Assembly (NCBI GenBank): GCA_011523845.1
Contig: WTFV01000178.1
Coordinates: 1 to 64,000 of the forward strand
Direction of reading: 5' to 3'
Origin: Acidobacteriota bacterium
GTDB taxonomy: Bacteria; Acidobacteriota; Vicinamibacteria; Vicinamibacterales; UBA8438
DNA: 64,000 bases
The notes beneath the pieces were generated by a model. That model did no database searches. It saw only the letters and a list, made by a program, of their open reading frames with translations, and had not been told where the DNA came from. Each line of letters starts with the position of its first letter. Positions within the stretch are counted from its first letter, which is position 1. Positions 18,058 to 27,315 of the stretch are shown piece by piece. Both the position numbers and the translations under genes were made by a program.

Positions 18058-18846
18058 ATGCGCCGGCACCTGGTCGGACCGCGGCTGCTCTTCCTCGTCG
18101 CGCTCGCCTGCGCGCTGCTGGCGGCGAGCGTCACCGCCCAGCCCTTCCTCGGCTTCGGCGCCTGGGGCCGTCCCAACCTGCGCTACGACGGCGAGTTCAC
18201 CTTCGTGCGCCTCCGCTGGGACCGGGGCGAGTTCGGCGCGCAGGTGTACGGGCGCGGCTACATGATGTGGGCGCACGAGTTCCCGCGGGCCGAGCAGCAC
18301 CTGATGACGCTGCTCAGCGACTTCACCACGGTCGACGCGAAGGACACCGGCAGCCTGATCCTGCCCCTCGACGATCCCCAGCTCTTCCGGTACCCGATCG
18401 CGCTGATGCAGGAGCCGGGCTTCTGGGCGATGACCGACCGGCAGGCGCAGCGCCTGCGCGAGTACCTTCTCAAGGGCGGCTTCGTCATCTTCAACGACTT
18501 CGAGGGCCGGCAGTGGGAGAACTTCGAGGCGCAGATGCGCCGCGTTATCCCCGATGGGCGCTGGCTCCCGCTCGACCCGGACCATCGCATCTTCGACACG
18601 TTCTTCAACGTGGAGAAGCTCGATCTCCCGAACCCCTACAACCACCACCTCGCCGGCCTCGTCCCGGAGTACTTCGGCCTCTTCGAGAACAACGATCCGG
18701 ACGGACGGCTGATGTCGATCGCCTGCTACAACACGAACCTGGCCGAGTTCTGGCAGTCGGGCGGCACCGGGTTCTTCCCCATCGAGCCGATGAACACCGG
18801 GTTCGAGCTCGGCATCAACTACATGATGTACGGACTCACGCACTGA
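18058..18846 (+). CDS. DUF4159 domain protein, exported
   Basis: 262 residues from an ATG at 18058, with a clear signal peptide (LLFLVALACALLAASVTAQ). The body has the DUF4159 hallmarks LRYDGEFTFVRLRW, a glutamine-amidotransferase-like fold with LREYLLKGGFVIFNDFEG, and DHRIFDTFF. DUF4159 proteins usually lie beside MoxR ATPase, DUF58 and BatA-type genes; none is present here. Function is unknown, and the fold is inferred from the family. Confidence 0.85.
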   Translation: MRRHLVGPRLLFLVALACALLAASVTAQPFLGFGAWGRPNLRYDGEFTFVRLRWDRGEFGAQVYGRGYMMWAHEFPRAEQHLMTLLSDFTTVDAKDTGSLILPLDDPQLFRYPIALMQEPGFWAMTDRQAQRLREYLLKGGFVIFNDFEGRQWENFEAQMRRVIPDGRWLPLDPDHRIFDTFFNVEKLDLPNPYNHHLAGLVPEYFGLFENNDPDGRLMSIACYNTNLAEFWQSGGTGFFPIEPMNTGFELGINYMMYGLTH

Positions 18847-18929
18847 ACCGGTTCATTCCAGGGCCGGAGACCGCTGGCACGAATCGAGACCCCCCGGTCG
18901 GATACCCGCCGCCGGATTCACCCCGCGGG

Positions 18930-19355
18930 TCACGGCGTGGGCCGTCGCTCCTGCCGCTGCAGAAGCCAGAGCACGAACCACGCCGGCAGCGACAGAATCG
19001 CCGCGTAGATCCACACGGCGACCGGCCCGAGGAGGCCGCCGACCGTAGCCGCGGCGGCCGTGAGCGGACCGAGTACGGCGGCGCACCCGTAGGCCGCCAC
19101 GTGATCGCGCTGATACAGCCGACGGACGGCCATCGTCAGCGGAATGCCGGCCGGCCAGGCAAACACCAACAGGGGCACGATTGCCGCCGCCATCATCGGT
19201 CCGTGCATCCACGGTCCAGACATCGACGGTCCGTGCATCCCGCTGAATCCGAACGGCCCGTGCATCCCGTGCATCCCGCTGAAGCCGAATCGCAGGAATG
19301 CCTGGGCAGCCACGGCGAGCGGCAGCCAGAGCGAGAGCAGGAGCGTACGTCCCAT
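18930..19355 (-). CDS. small membrane protein with His/Met-rich segment
   Basis: 141 residues from the ATG at 19355. There are four hydrophobic stretches, first LLLSLWLPLAVAAQAFL and then AAAIVPLLVFAWPAGIPL, VLGPLTAAAATVGGLLGPVA and YAAILSLPAWFVLWLL. Between the first two lies an unusual repeat rich in Met, His and Gly (HGMHGPFGFSGMHG, then HGPSMSG and WMHGPMM), placed to sit in one loop outside the bilayer. Such Met/His clusters often bind copper or other soft metals, so metal sensing or handling is a reasonable guess. I do not recognise the family. The start is not strongly supported by a ribosome site. Confidence 0.65.
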   Translation of the reverse strand: MGRTLLLSLWLPLAVAAQAFLRFGFSGMHGMHGPFGFSGMHGPSMSGPWMHGPMMAAAIVPLLVFAWPAGIPLTMAVRRLYQRDHVAAYGCAAVLGPLTAAAATVGGLLGPVAVWIYAAILSLPAWFVLWLLQRQERRPTP

Positions 19356-19424
19356 GATCCCAGACTGACACGGGTGCAGCGGGATGGCAACACTGGAGCA
19401 GCTACCGGACACGGAGCGGGCCGG

Positions 19425-19656
19425 CAGGGGCGTCGGTCGGGTCGTCGTCGCCGCTGCCCAGGTTGAAGGCCGTCCCGAGCTTCAACTTGCCCGGCAGGCC
19501 GGTCGTGTAGGAGCCGCCCAGACGGAGCAGCGCGGCCCGGTGGTCCAGGCCTCCGTAGCTGCCGGTCTGGCCGGCCAGCTCGCCGTCGAGTGCCCAGGGC
19601 CCATGCCGCATGTCGACGCGCGTGCCGACGGTATGAACCGCGTCGTCCCTCTGCGC
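19425..19656 (-). pseudogene. alginate-export-type outer-membrane barrel remnant
   Basis: The translated segment (DGELAGQTGSYGGLDHRAAL, then GGSYTTGLPGKLKLGTAFNL and GSGDDDPTD) matches barrel strands near the C-terminus of alginate-export-domain porins. These are normally over 400 residues. Nothing else of the protein is present, and the flanks are unrelated. Confidence 0.6.
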
Positions 19657-19677
19657 CTCGCGGCGCAGCGCGGTCAG

Positions 19678-19709
19678 GCGGGATGCATCGCCGCTCGAAT
19701 GCAGCGGGA
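19678..19709. repeat. 32-bp interspersed element, copy 1
   Basis: This 32-bp stretch is repeated with one mismatch at 61057-61088. Its core also forms part of the 66-bp tandem repeats at 3246-3427. It lies next to the alginate-export remnant. Confidence 0.85.
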
Positions 19710-20389
19710 AACTTTCACAACGGGCTGCCAGGCAGGCCGTCTGGTTCTCGCTGCTCGAACTCACTCTATCGCTTCCATACGAAATAGTCGGTCTTCAGGC
19801 ATTCCCCTGACATTGATGTCCTATCCGTCTTCTTCGACTACAGGTCTGTTGCGCGATTTGGCCAGAAGGAACGCTTTTGTAAGGCCACTTCGGCGCTGGA
19901 GGACGGGTCGGGGTCCTGGGTGTAGCGTCGCAGCGCGCCCGGACCCGATTCCCGCGGGCCACCTGTGAGCCATTGCCGGTTGTGGCTCAATACGTTGCGG
20001 ATTCCTGCGGAAGGCTTGTCCGCAAGCGCCAGCCCGCCGTTCCGCATCGACAACGGTGTCAAGCGGAAAGGCATGGTTCTACATTCCTGTAGACAAGCTG
20101 AAACGTGCCGCATCTGCACGTCGTTCTCCCGGGGCGTGCCGCAAACCACTGATTGAAAAGGGGCTGATGAGCACGATTCGCATCGGCACGCGTCTTGGCC
20201 CGCCTCTTGCAATGCACTGTGGCCAAATCGGGAAGGCGCTGCCGTAGCGGCGGGCTCGTTGCAAGGCCGGGAGGCGTCGGCACAGCTCGCACAAGGTTGC
20301 CGGCCGTCCGGCGTTCCGGCAGTCGCCGTCCATTTTCCAACCGTGTGGGGTCTCGTCCCCACGTACACGCGTCGGAGGCGCATCGTTCC
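19710..20389. other. gene-poor region before the nitrate cluster
   Basis: About 680 bp, noticeably less GC-rich than its surroundings and with only short open frames and no recognised product. It may be the remains of a mobile element or of the alginate-export gene. I found no inverted repeats that would define an insertion sequence. Confidence 0.45.
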
Positions 20390-20788
20390 ATGGAAGTCGG
20401 CAGCAAGGCTACGCGGATTCGTCTCTTCAGCATCGCCACCCCGCAGATGCGCGCGTTCCACATGACGTGGTTCGCGTTCTTCCTTTGCTTCTTCGCCTGG
20501 TTCGGCATCGCGCCGCTCATGAAGATCGTCCGCGACGAGATGGCGCTGACCCAGTCGCAGATCGGGTGGCTCGTCATCGGGTCGGTCGCCATCACCGTCG
20601 TCGGGCGGCTGCTGATCGGCTGGCTCTGCGACCGCATCGGGCCCCGGCTGGCCTATACCTGGCTGCTCCTCCTCGGATCGCTGCCGGTGATGGGCATCGG
20701 CCTGGCCCAGGACTTCCAGACCTTCCTGGTCTTCCGGGTGCTGATCGGCGTGATCGGCGGGCCGCGCTCGCCGCCGGAGGCGGAGTAG
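20390..20788 (+). pseudogene. narK: truncated NarK-type nitrate/nitrite transporter
   Basis: 132 residues from an ATG at 20390. The sequence (MTWFAFFLCFFAWFGIAPL, then VGRLLIGWLCDRIGPR and FLVFRVLIGVIGG) is the first third of a NarK/NasA major-facilitator transporter, with the first four transmembrane helices. Full-length members have 12 helices and over 400 residues. The frame breaks directly after the conserved GVIGG and ends in unrelated residues, and the rest of the gene is missing. It lies upstream of nitrite and nitrate reductase genes, where an intact transporter would be expected. Confidence 0.8.
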
Positions 20789-21011
20789 AGCCGGCCGGGG
20801 CCGCCGGATAACCGGGGCCACCCGCGCGCGACCTTGCGGTCGCGGCCCGATCAGTGGTCGCGTTGGGAGTCTCTCGGTGGCGCGGAACTCCTGCGGACAG
20901 GTGCCCATGATTCTGCGCCGCATGCTGCCGGCGCGGACGACGATGCGCCGGCGCAAGCACGGGAAGCCCGGTGCCGGAAACAAGCAGCTATCTGGAAGAC
21001 AGGAAAGGACG

Positions 21012-23186
21012 ATGGTCAACCCGGCGGAAGTCTGGAAATCGAAGCAGCACAGCTTCGACGTCTGGCCCGACGTGCTGCGTCACGCGGAGGCCCGGACGCC
21101 GATGGGCGAGATCGACACGCCCGATCTGGAGCGCATGAAGTGGTACGGCTTCTTCTACCGCAAGCGGGATGCGCCGGGCCGGTACATGAACCGGATCCGG
21201 ATCACGGCGGGGGAGCTGACCTCCGATCAGGCGCGCGAGATCGCGGCCATCGCCTACGAGCACGGCCACGGCATCGTCGACGTCACCACCCGCGCCAACC
21301 TCCAGGTACAGGGGCTCGGCATCGAGCGCCTGCCGGAGATCGCCGAGCGGCTGGCCGCGGTCGGGCTGACCTCGAAGCAGACCGGCCACGACAACGTCCG
21401 CAACGTCTTCGCCCACCCCTTCAGCGGCCTGCTGGCGGACGAGCTGATCGACACGCGGCGGCTCTGCCGGGACGTCACCGCCCTGTTCGTCGACAGCCGC
21501 GAGTACTCCGACCTGCCGCGCAAGTTCAACATCTGCCTCAACGGGACGGCCGAGCACTCGGTGCACTTCTGGACGCAGGACCTCAGCTTTCTGGCCTGCC
21601 GGGTCGGCCGCGAGGTGCTGTTCCAGGTGCTGGTGGCCGGCACCCAGGGCCAGAATCCGCACCTGGCGTGGCACCTGCCGGTGCTGGTCCACCCGGAGCA
21701 GGTGGTGGCGGTGACGGCCGCGCTGCTCGACCTGTTCCGCGCGGAGGGGTCGCGCGAGAAGCGCCATCAGGCGCGCCTGCGCTACCTCGTCGAGCGGATC
21801 GGCATCGACGCCGTCAAGGCCTGGGTCGACGAGCGGGTTCCGCTGCGTCCCTGGCCGGACCTGCCGGCGCCTGCGCCAGCGGCGCGCGCCGACGACCTGG
21901 TGGGCTGGTTCCCGCAGGTGCAGTCGGGTCTCTGGACGATGGGCCTGTGCGTGCCCCTGGGCCGGTTGAGCTGGCGACAGTTGGAGGCGCTCGCCGTGCT
22001 CGCTAAGCGCTGGGGCGACGGGCAACTGCGGACGACGCACGAGCAGGGGATCGCCGTCATCGACATCCCCGGCGGCTTCCGGGACGCGGCGGCCACCGAT
22101 GCCGCCGCGGTGGGGCTCAGCATGCACGCCGATACGCTGGCCCGCAACACGGTGGCGTGCACCGGGACGCAGTTCTGCAACATCGCGGTGACCGAGACCA
22201 AGGGCGCGATGTTCCGCCTGGTCGACACGCTGCGACAGCGGACGCTCGCCCTGCACGGCATCCGCATCCACATGAGCGGCTGCCCGTCGAGCTGCGCGCA
22301 GCACTTCACGGCGGACATCGGCCTGAAGGGCGTCCGGGTGCGGCGCCTCGTCGGCACGCGGGAGGGCTTCGACGTCTATCTCGGGGGAGGGGTGGCCGGC
22401 GACGTCCACCTCGGGCTGCGCTACAAGCTGGGGGTGGACGTCGAGCAGCTTCCGCTCGTCATCGAGGAAGTGGTCAACGAGTACTACATCCGGCGCCGGG
22501 CGGGGCAGACCTTCAGCGACTACTGGCGCGCGAAGCTGCGCGAGGCCGAGGCCGCGAAGGTGGGCGAGGACGACTACCGCCCGGCGACCTGGATCTGCGA
22601 GCGGTGCGAGTACCGCCACCTGGGCGAGGACCCCCCGGTGTTCTGTCCCGGCTGCGCCGGCGTGCGCCGGCTGTTTGCCCGGGTCGAGGACGATGCCTCG
22701 CCCCCGGCGGCAGCTCCGCGGCCGGGAGGCGCCGTCGCAGGTGCGAGGCTCGACCCCGAGGCCGAGGTGGCGGCTGACGCGCGCGTTGAGACGCCTCCCG
22801 CCCGCGGCGACGGCTTCGTGTTCGCGGCCCGCGAGGACGCGCTCGGCGACGCCGCCGCGATATCGGTGGACATCGGCGGTCACGCCCATGCGCTGTTCCG
22901 GATCGACGGCCGGGTCCACGCCATCGACGGCCTGTGCCCGCACGAAGGGGGGCCGCTGGCGGAAGGCGCCGTCAGCAAGGGGGTGGTCACCTGCCCGTGG
23001 CACGGCTGGACGTTCGACGCGTGCACCGGGTGCAGCCTGGACCCGGCCGGCAACGACGTCGCCCGCTACCCGGTGCTCGTCGAAGAGGGCAACGTCTACC
23101 TGAAGCCGAAGACGGCGGCGGCGCCGTCCGGCCGCCTGCACACCGAGCAGTTCCACGCCGCGCCGCGGCGTGCCCGGGCGTGGTGA
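21012..23186 (+). CDS. nirA: assimilatory nitrite reductase fused to rubredoxin-like and Rieske domains
   Basis: 724 residues from an ATG at 21012 with AGGAAAGG upstream. Residues 1-520 are a NirA-type sirohaem reductase with ferredoxin-like half domains. The cluster/sirohaem ligands are ACTGTQFCN near residue 382 and SGCPSSCAQH near 422. A rubredoxin-like knuckle follows (CERC near 528, CPGC near 546), then a Pro/Ala linker and a Rieske [2Fe-2S] domain with CPH near 641 and CPWH near 660. It should reduce nitrite to ammonium in six electrons, with the extra domains wiring in an electron donor. Sulfite reduction is an alternative, but the adjacent nitrate reductase favours nitrite. NirA enzymes are normally about 500-550 residues, so the two added redox modules are unusual. 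Confidence 0.88.
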   Translation: MVNPAEVWKSKQHSFDVWPDVLRHAEARTPMGEIDTPDLERMKWYGFFYRKRDAPGRYMNRIRITAGELTSDQAREIAAIAYEHGHGIVDVTTRANLQVQGLGIERLPEIAERLAAVGLTSKQTGHDNVRNVFAHPFSGLLADELIDTRRLCRDVTALFVDSREYSDLPRKFNICLNGTAEHSVHFWTQDLSFLACRVGREVLFQVLVAGTQGQNPHLAWHLPVLVHPEQVVAVTAALLDLFRAEGSREKRHQARLRYLVERIGIDAVKAWVDERVPLRPWPDLPAPAPAARADDLVGWFPQVQSGLWTMGLCVPLGRLSWRQLEALAVLAKRWGDGQLRTTHEQGIAVIDIPGGFRDAAATDAAAVGLSMHADTLARNTVACTGTQFCNIAVTETKGAMFRLVDTLRQRTLALHGIRIHMSGCPSSCAQHFTADIGLKGVRVRRLVGTREGFDVYLGGGVAGDVHLGLRYKLGVDVEQLPLVIEEVVNEYYIRRRAGQTFSDYWRAKLREAEAAKVGEDDYRPATWICERCEYRHLGEDPPVFCPGCAGVRRLFARVEDDASPPAAAPRPGGAVAGARLDPEAEVAADARVETPPARGDGFVFAAREDALGDAAAISVDIGGHAHALFRIDGRVHAIDGLCPHEGGPLAEGAVSKGVVTCPWHGWTFDACTGCSLDPAGNDVARYPVLVEEGNVYLKPKTAAAPSGRLHTEQFHAAPRRARAW

Positions 23187-23191
23187 GAGTG

Positions 23192-24391
23192 ATGACCGCT
23201 TCAGGAAACGTCTTCGCGCTCGAGTCGGAGGCCGCCCCCGAGCCTGTCCCGGCGCCGCCGGTGGCCGGCGCGACTGTCGCAAGTCCGGCTGGTGCGTCGA
23301 GCCTCGTCGACCGGTATCTGGAAGAGCAGCAGGTCACCGCGGTGGCCCGTTTCGCCGAGGCCCACGAGGCCGCGCACGCCGGCGGTCCGGCCCTGGCCGA
23401 GCGCTACTCCGCACTCATGCCGGCGACGCCGCCGGCTCCCGGCCAGCAGTACGCCTTCGACGTGGACCTCGACGCCTGCTCCGGCTGCAAGTCGTGCGTG
23501 GCGGCCTGCCACTCGCTGAACGGCCTCGAGGAAGAGGAGTCGTGGCGCGACGTCGGGCTGCTGCACGGCGGGAGCCGGAGCCTGCCCGTCGTCCAGCACG
23601 TCACGACGGCCTGCCACCATTGTCTCGACCCCGCGTGCATGCACGCGTGTCCGGTGGAGGCCTACGAGAAGGACCCGGACACCGGCATCGTGAAGCACCT
23701 CGACGACCAGTGCTTCGGCTGCCAGTACTGCACGCTCGCCTGTCCCTACGAGGCGCCCAAGTACAGCCGTGACAAGGGCATAGTGCGCAAGTGCGACATG
23801 TGCAGCGACCGGCTGGCCGACGGAGAGGCCCCGGCCTGCGTGCAATCGTGCCCGAACGGCGCCATCGCGATCCGCGTGGTGGACGTGGAGCAGGTGATCG
23901 AGGAATCCGAGACCCACCTGTTCGTGCCGGGCGCGCCGGAGCCCGCCCTGACGCTGCCGACCACGGCCTACCGGACCGAACGGGTTCTCCCACGCAACAT
24001 GGTCCCGGCGGACTACCACACGGTGCGGCCGGAGCAGGCGCACTGGTCGCTGATACTCATGCTGGCCCTCACGCAGCTCTCGGTCGGGGCGTTTCTGGTG
24101 GAGCGGCTGCTGGAGCTGCTCGTGCCCGGGGCGCTTACGGCCAGCATCCGTCCGGTCCACAGCGCCAGCGCCCTGGTGTTCGGCCTGCTGGCGCTCGGGG
24201 TCAGCGTGCTGCACCTCGGGCGCCCGCGCTACGCCTACCGGGCCGTCCTCGGGCTGCGGCACTCGTGGCTCAGCCGCGAGATCTCCTGCGAACGCCCGGC
24301 GGCTTCGGCCTCGGACAGGTCCCCGCGAAGCTGGAGCCCGACGCCACCACCGACATGGTGTGCGGCTACTGCTCGACCGGCTGCAGCCTGA
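23192..24391 (+). pseudogene. DmsB-like Fe-S protein with truncated DmsC anchor
   Basis: The first part, from an ATG 5 bp after nirA, has four [4Fe-4S] motifs: CSGCKSCVAAC, CHHCLDPACMHACP, CFGCQYCTLACP and [21 protein letters not shown]. This is a DmsB-type electron-transfer subunit. From about residue 284 it continues as a DmsC-type membrane anchor with two hydrophobic segments. The homology ends abruptly after [11 protein letters not shown] (about 24283), where six further helices are expected, and the frame runs into the nitrate reductase gene in the wrong frame. The Fe-S part may still be made. In related clusters this module would pass quinol electrons to nitrate reductase. Confidence 0.78.
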
Positions 24392-26556
24392 CCGTGCACC
24401 TCAAGGACGGCGAGGCGGTGAGCCTGACCCCGGCCGCCCGTTACCCGGTGAACCGCGGCGTCGCCTGCCCCAAGGGATGGGAGGCGCTGGCCGTGCTCGC
24501 CGCCGGCGACCGCGCCACCACGCCGCTCCGGCGGGACCCGTCGGGCGTCCGGCAACCGGTGGGCTGGGACGAGGCGCTGCGGACCATGGTCGAGCGCTTC
24601 AAGGCGATCCAGGCGCAGCACGGGCCGGAGTCGGTGGCGTTCCTCGGCACGGGCCAGATGCCGACCGAGGAGATGGCGCTGCTCGGCGCGCTGGCCAGGT
24701 TCGGCATGGGGATGGCGCACGGCGACGGCAACACGCGCCAGTGCATGGCCACCTCGGTCGTGGCCTACAAGCAGGCGTTCGGGTTCGATGCGCCCCCCTA
24801 CACCTACCGCGACTTCGAGGAATCGGACGTCATCGTGTTCATCGGCGCCAATCCGTGCCTCGCGCATCCCATCCTATGGGAGCGGGTGCTCCGGAATCCG
24901 CGCGATCCCGCCATCGTCGTCATCGACCCGCGTGTCACCGAAACGGCCATGCAGGCGACCGAGCACCTGCCGATCCGCCCCAAGTCGGACCAGGCGCTCT
25001 TCTACGGTCTCGCCCGCCTCCTGATCGAGCGCGGCTGGATCGACCGCGCCTACATCGACGCGCACACGCGCGACTTCGACGAGTACGCGGCGGCGGTCGA
25101 AACCTACACCCTCGACCGGGTGACGGAGGCGACGGGACTCGGGGCGGACGTCGTCGAGCGGCTCGCCGAGACGATCCACCGGGGCCGGCGCGTGTCGTTC
25201 TGGTGGACGATGGGCGTCAACCAGAGCTACCAGGGGGTGCGCACCGCGCAGAGCATCATCAACCTGGCGCTGATGACCGGCAACATGGGCCGGCCCGGCA
25301 CGGGAGCGAACTCCATCACGGGCCAGTGCAACGCGATGGGCTCGCGCCTGTTCAGCAACACCACCAACCTGCTCGGCGGCCACGACTTCGCGAATCCGGA
25401 CCACCGGGCGAAGGTGGCGCGGGTGCTCGACATCGACCCGGCGGTCATCCCGACCCGGGCGAGCCGGGCCTACAACGAGATCATCGAGGGCATCCTCCGC
25501 GAGCGGATCAAGGGTCTCTGGGTCATCTGCACGAATACGGCCCATTCCTGGATCAACCAGGATCAGGCGCGCGACATCCTCGGGCGTCTCGACTGCCTCG
25601 TCGTCCAGGACATGTACGCCACTACCGAAACGGCGCGCATGGCCGACCTCGTGCTGCCGGCCGCCGGCTGGGGCGAGAAGGACGGCACCTTCATCAACTC
25701 GGAGCGGCGCATCGGGCGAATCAGGAAGGTGGCGCGCGCGCCGGGGCAGGCGCTCGCGGATTTCTCCATCTTCAAGCTGGTGGCCGAGTACTGGGGCTGC
25801 GGCGAGATGTTCCGGGCGTGGCGGTCGCCGGCCGCGACCTTCCAGATCCTCAAGCGCCTCTCGGCGGGCCAGCCGTGCGACATCACCGGCATCGACGGCT
25901 ACGACATGCTCGACGATCGGGGCGGCATCCAGTGGCCGTTTCCGGCGGCGGCGGAGGCGATGCCCGGCGCGGTCCCCCGCGACCAGGCCGGCGAGCGCCG
26001 TGACGACTTCTGCGGCGACGCGGCAGCGGTGCTGCCCGGCGCGGTCCCGCATGACCCGTCCGGAGCGACCCCGCCGGTCGAGGGCGCGTCCACCGGGACC
26101 CCGGCCTGCGAGCGGCGCCTCTTCGAGGACGGCCGCTACTACCATCCCGACGGGCGCGCCCGTTTCGTCTACGAGGACCCGCGCCCCCTGCCGGAGCCGC
26201 CCAACGACCGCTTTCCGCTGCTGCTCCTGACCGGGCGCGGCAGCGCGGCGCAGTGGCATACCCAGACCCGCACCGCGAAGTCGGCCGTGCTGCGCAAGCT
26301 CTACCCCGCACGGGTCTACGTGGAGGTCAACCCGGTCGATGCAAAGGCCCGCGGCGTCGTCACCGGCGACACGGTCCAGGTGGAATCGCGCCGCAGCCGC
26401 ATCGCCGCGACGGCGTTCGTCACCCGCTCGGTGCAGCCCGGGCATCTCTTCGTCCCGATGCACTACGAGGAGACCAACCGGCTCACCGACGCCGTCTTCG
26501 ATCCCTACTCGAAGCAACCGTCGTACAAGGCGTGCGCCGTGGAGCTGCAGCCGTAG
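24265..26556 (+). CDS. nasA: assimilatory nitrate reductase catalytic subunit (molybdopterin oxidoreductase)
   Basis: A bis-MGD molybdoenzyme of about 763 residues if read from the GTG at 24265, or 733 from the ATG at 24355. The homologous segment [13 protein letters not shown] precedes that ATG, which favours the earlier start. The N-terminal [4Fe-4S] motif is [10 protein letters not shown] with a distal Cys in ACPKGW. Cofactor-binding segments include [29 protein letters not shown] and the C-terminal [19 protein letters not shown] dinucleotide-binding block. It reduces nitrate to nitrite in the cytoplasm for assimilation by the adjacent nitrite reductase. The 5' end is fused to a truncated dmsC, so the original start and ribosome site have probably been deleted. 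Confidence 0.87.
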   Translation: MAQPRDLLRTPGGFGLGQVPAKLEPDATTDMVCGYCSTGCSLTVHLKDGEAVSLTPAARYPVNRGVACPKGWEALAVLAAGDRATTPLRRDPSGVRQPVGWDEALRTMVERFKAIQAQHGPESVAFLGTGQMPTEEMALLGALARFGMGMAHGDGNTRQCMATSVVAYKQAFGFDAPPYTYRDFEESDVIVFIGANPCLAHPILWERVLRNPRDPAIVVIDPRVTETAMQATEHLPIRPKSDQALFYGLARLLIERGWIDRAYIDAHTRDFDEYAAAVETYTLDRVTEATGLGADVVERLAETIHRGRRVSFWWTMGVNQSYQGVRTAQSIINLALMTGNMGRPGTGANSITGQCNAMGSRLFSNTTNLLGGHDFANPDHRAKVARVLDIDPAVIPTRASRAYNEIIEGILRERIKGLWVICTNTAHSWINQDQARDILGRLDCLVVQDMYATTETARMADLVLPAAGWGEKDGTFINSERRIGRIRKVARAPGQALADFSIFKLVAEYWGCGEMFRAWRSPAATFQILKRLSAGQPCDITGIDGYDMLDDRGGIQWPFPAAAEAMPGAVPRDQAGERRDDFCGDAAAVLPGAVPHDPSGATPPVEGASTGTPACERRLFEDGRYYHPDGRARFVYEDPRPLPEPPNDRFPLLLLTGRGSAAQWHTQTRTAKSAVLRKLYPARVYVEVNPVDAKARGVVTGDTVQVESRRSRIAATAFVTRSVQPGHLFVPMHYEETNRLTDAVFDPYSKQPSYKACAVELQP

Positions 26557-26619
26557 CGGCGGTAGGCTGAGCGCTGGCCGGCGGCTTCGACGTCGCTCCC
26601 GGGGGTCGTCTGGTCCATC

Positions 26620-26740
26620 GATTGAAGACGCTCTTCTTGCCGTGCAGCGGGATGTGTGCGGCCTCGTGAACCAGGCTGAACCAGAGGTGGTCGTCCGTCT
26701 CGTGACGCGCGCTTGGCGCGATGATGGGCCGGAGGCCTTC
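26620..26740 (-). pseudogene. ImmA/IrrE-type metallopeptidase remnant
   Basis: About 40 codons on the minus strand read TDDHLWFSLVHEAAHIPLHG then KKSVF, the zinc-binding HEAAH helix of ImmA/IrrE peptidases found with HTH domains in toxin-like genes. No start, HTH or C-terminus remains. Confidence 0.65.
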
Positions 26741-26828
26741 CAGGACATGACGGAACTGCGCGGGCGCTCGACAGGGCGAATCCGTCACCCGTACACTGAG
26801 TAAGCGGCGGGATGCCGCGGATGCCCCA

Positions 26829-27299
26829 ATGGAATTCACGGCGAAGGTTCGTACGTGCCTGTGGTTCGACGGCGGGGGCCAGGAAGCCGCGGAGTTCTAC
26901 GTCTCGCTGCTGCCGGACAGCGCGATCGACGCCATCTCCCGGCCGAGCCCCGACGCGCCCGCCCTGGTCGTGGAGTTCACCCTGGCCGGCGCGCCTTACA
27001 TGATCCTGAACGGCGGGCCGCACTACACGCTCACCCCCGCGGCGTCCATCTCGGTGCTGACGAAGGACCAGGAAGAAACCGACCGCTTGTGGGCGGCGCT
27101 GACGGCGGACGGCGGTCGGGAAAGCCAGTGCGGATGGCTCGTCGACCGTTTCGGCGTGTCGTGGCAGATCGTGCCCGAGGCGCTGGTCCGCATGCTCAAC
27201 AGCGAAGACAGGGCGGCCGCCGGCCGGGCGCAGTCGGCGATGCTGGAGATGCGGAAGCTGGACATCGCCGCGCTGGAGGCGGCGTTTCGCGGCGTCTGA
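26829..27299 (+). CDS. VOC (PhnB-like glyoxalase superfamily) protein
   Basis: 156 residues. CLWFDGGGQEAAEFYVSLLP is the usual start of PhnB/3-demethylubiquinone methyltransferase-like VOC proteins. ALVVEFTLAGAPYMILNGGP and CGWLVDRFGVSWQIVP complete the paired beta-alpha-beta-beta-beta modules. It is a small cytoplasmic protein whose substrate cannot be told from sequence. It is 16 bp upstream of the next gene, so probably co-transcribed with it. Confidence 0.88.
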   Translation: MEFTAKVRTCLWFDGGGQEAAEFYVSLLPDSAIDAISRPSPDAPALVVEFTLAGAPYMILNGGPHYTLTPAASISVLTKDQEETDRLWAALTADGGRESQCGWLVDRFGVSWQIVPEALVRMLNSEDRAAAGRAQSAMLEMRKLDIAALEAAFRGV

Positions 27300-27315
27300 G
27301 GGGCGACCGGGCGGA

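Noticed and set aside
19838..21019. A 393-codon minus-strand frame across the narK region
   Set aside because: It is opposite the NarK fragment and the start of the nitrite reductase gene, is rich in Arg and Pro, and shows no recognisable domain.
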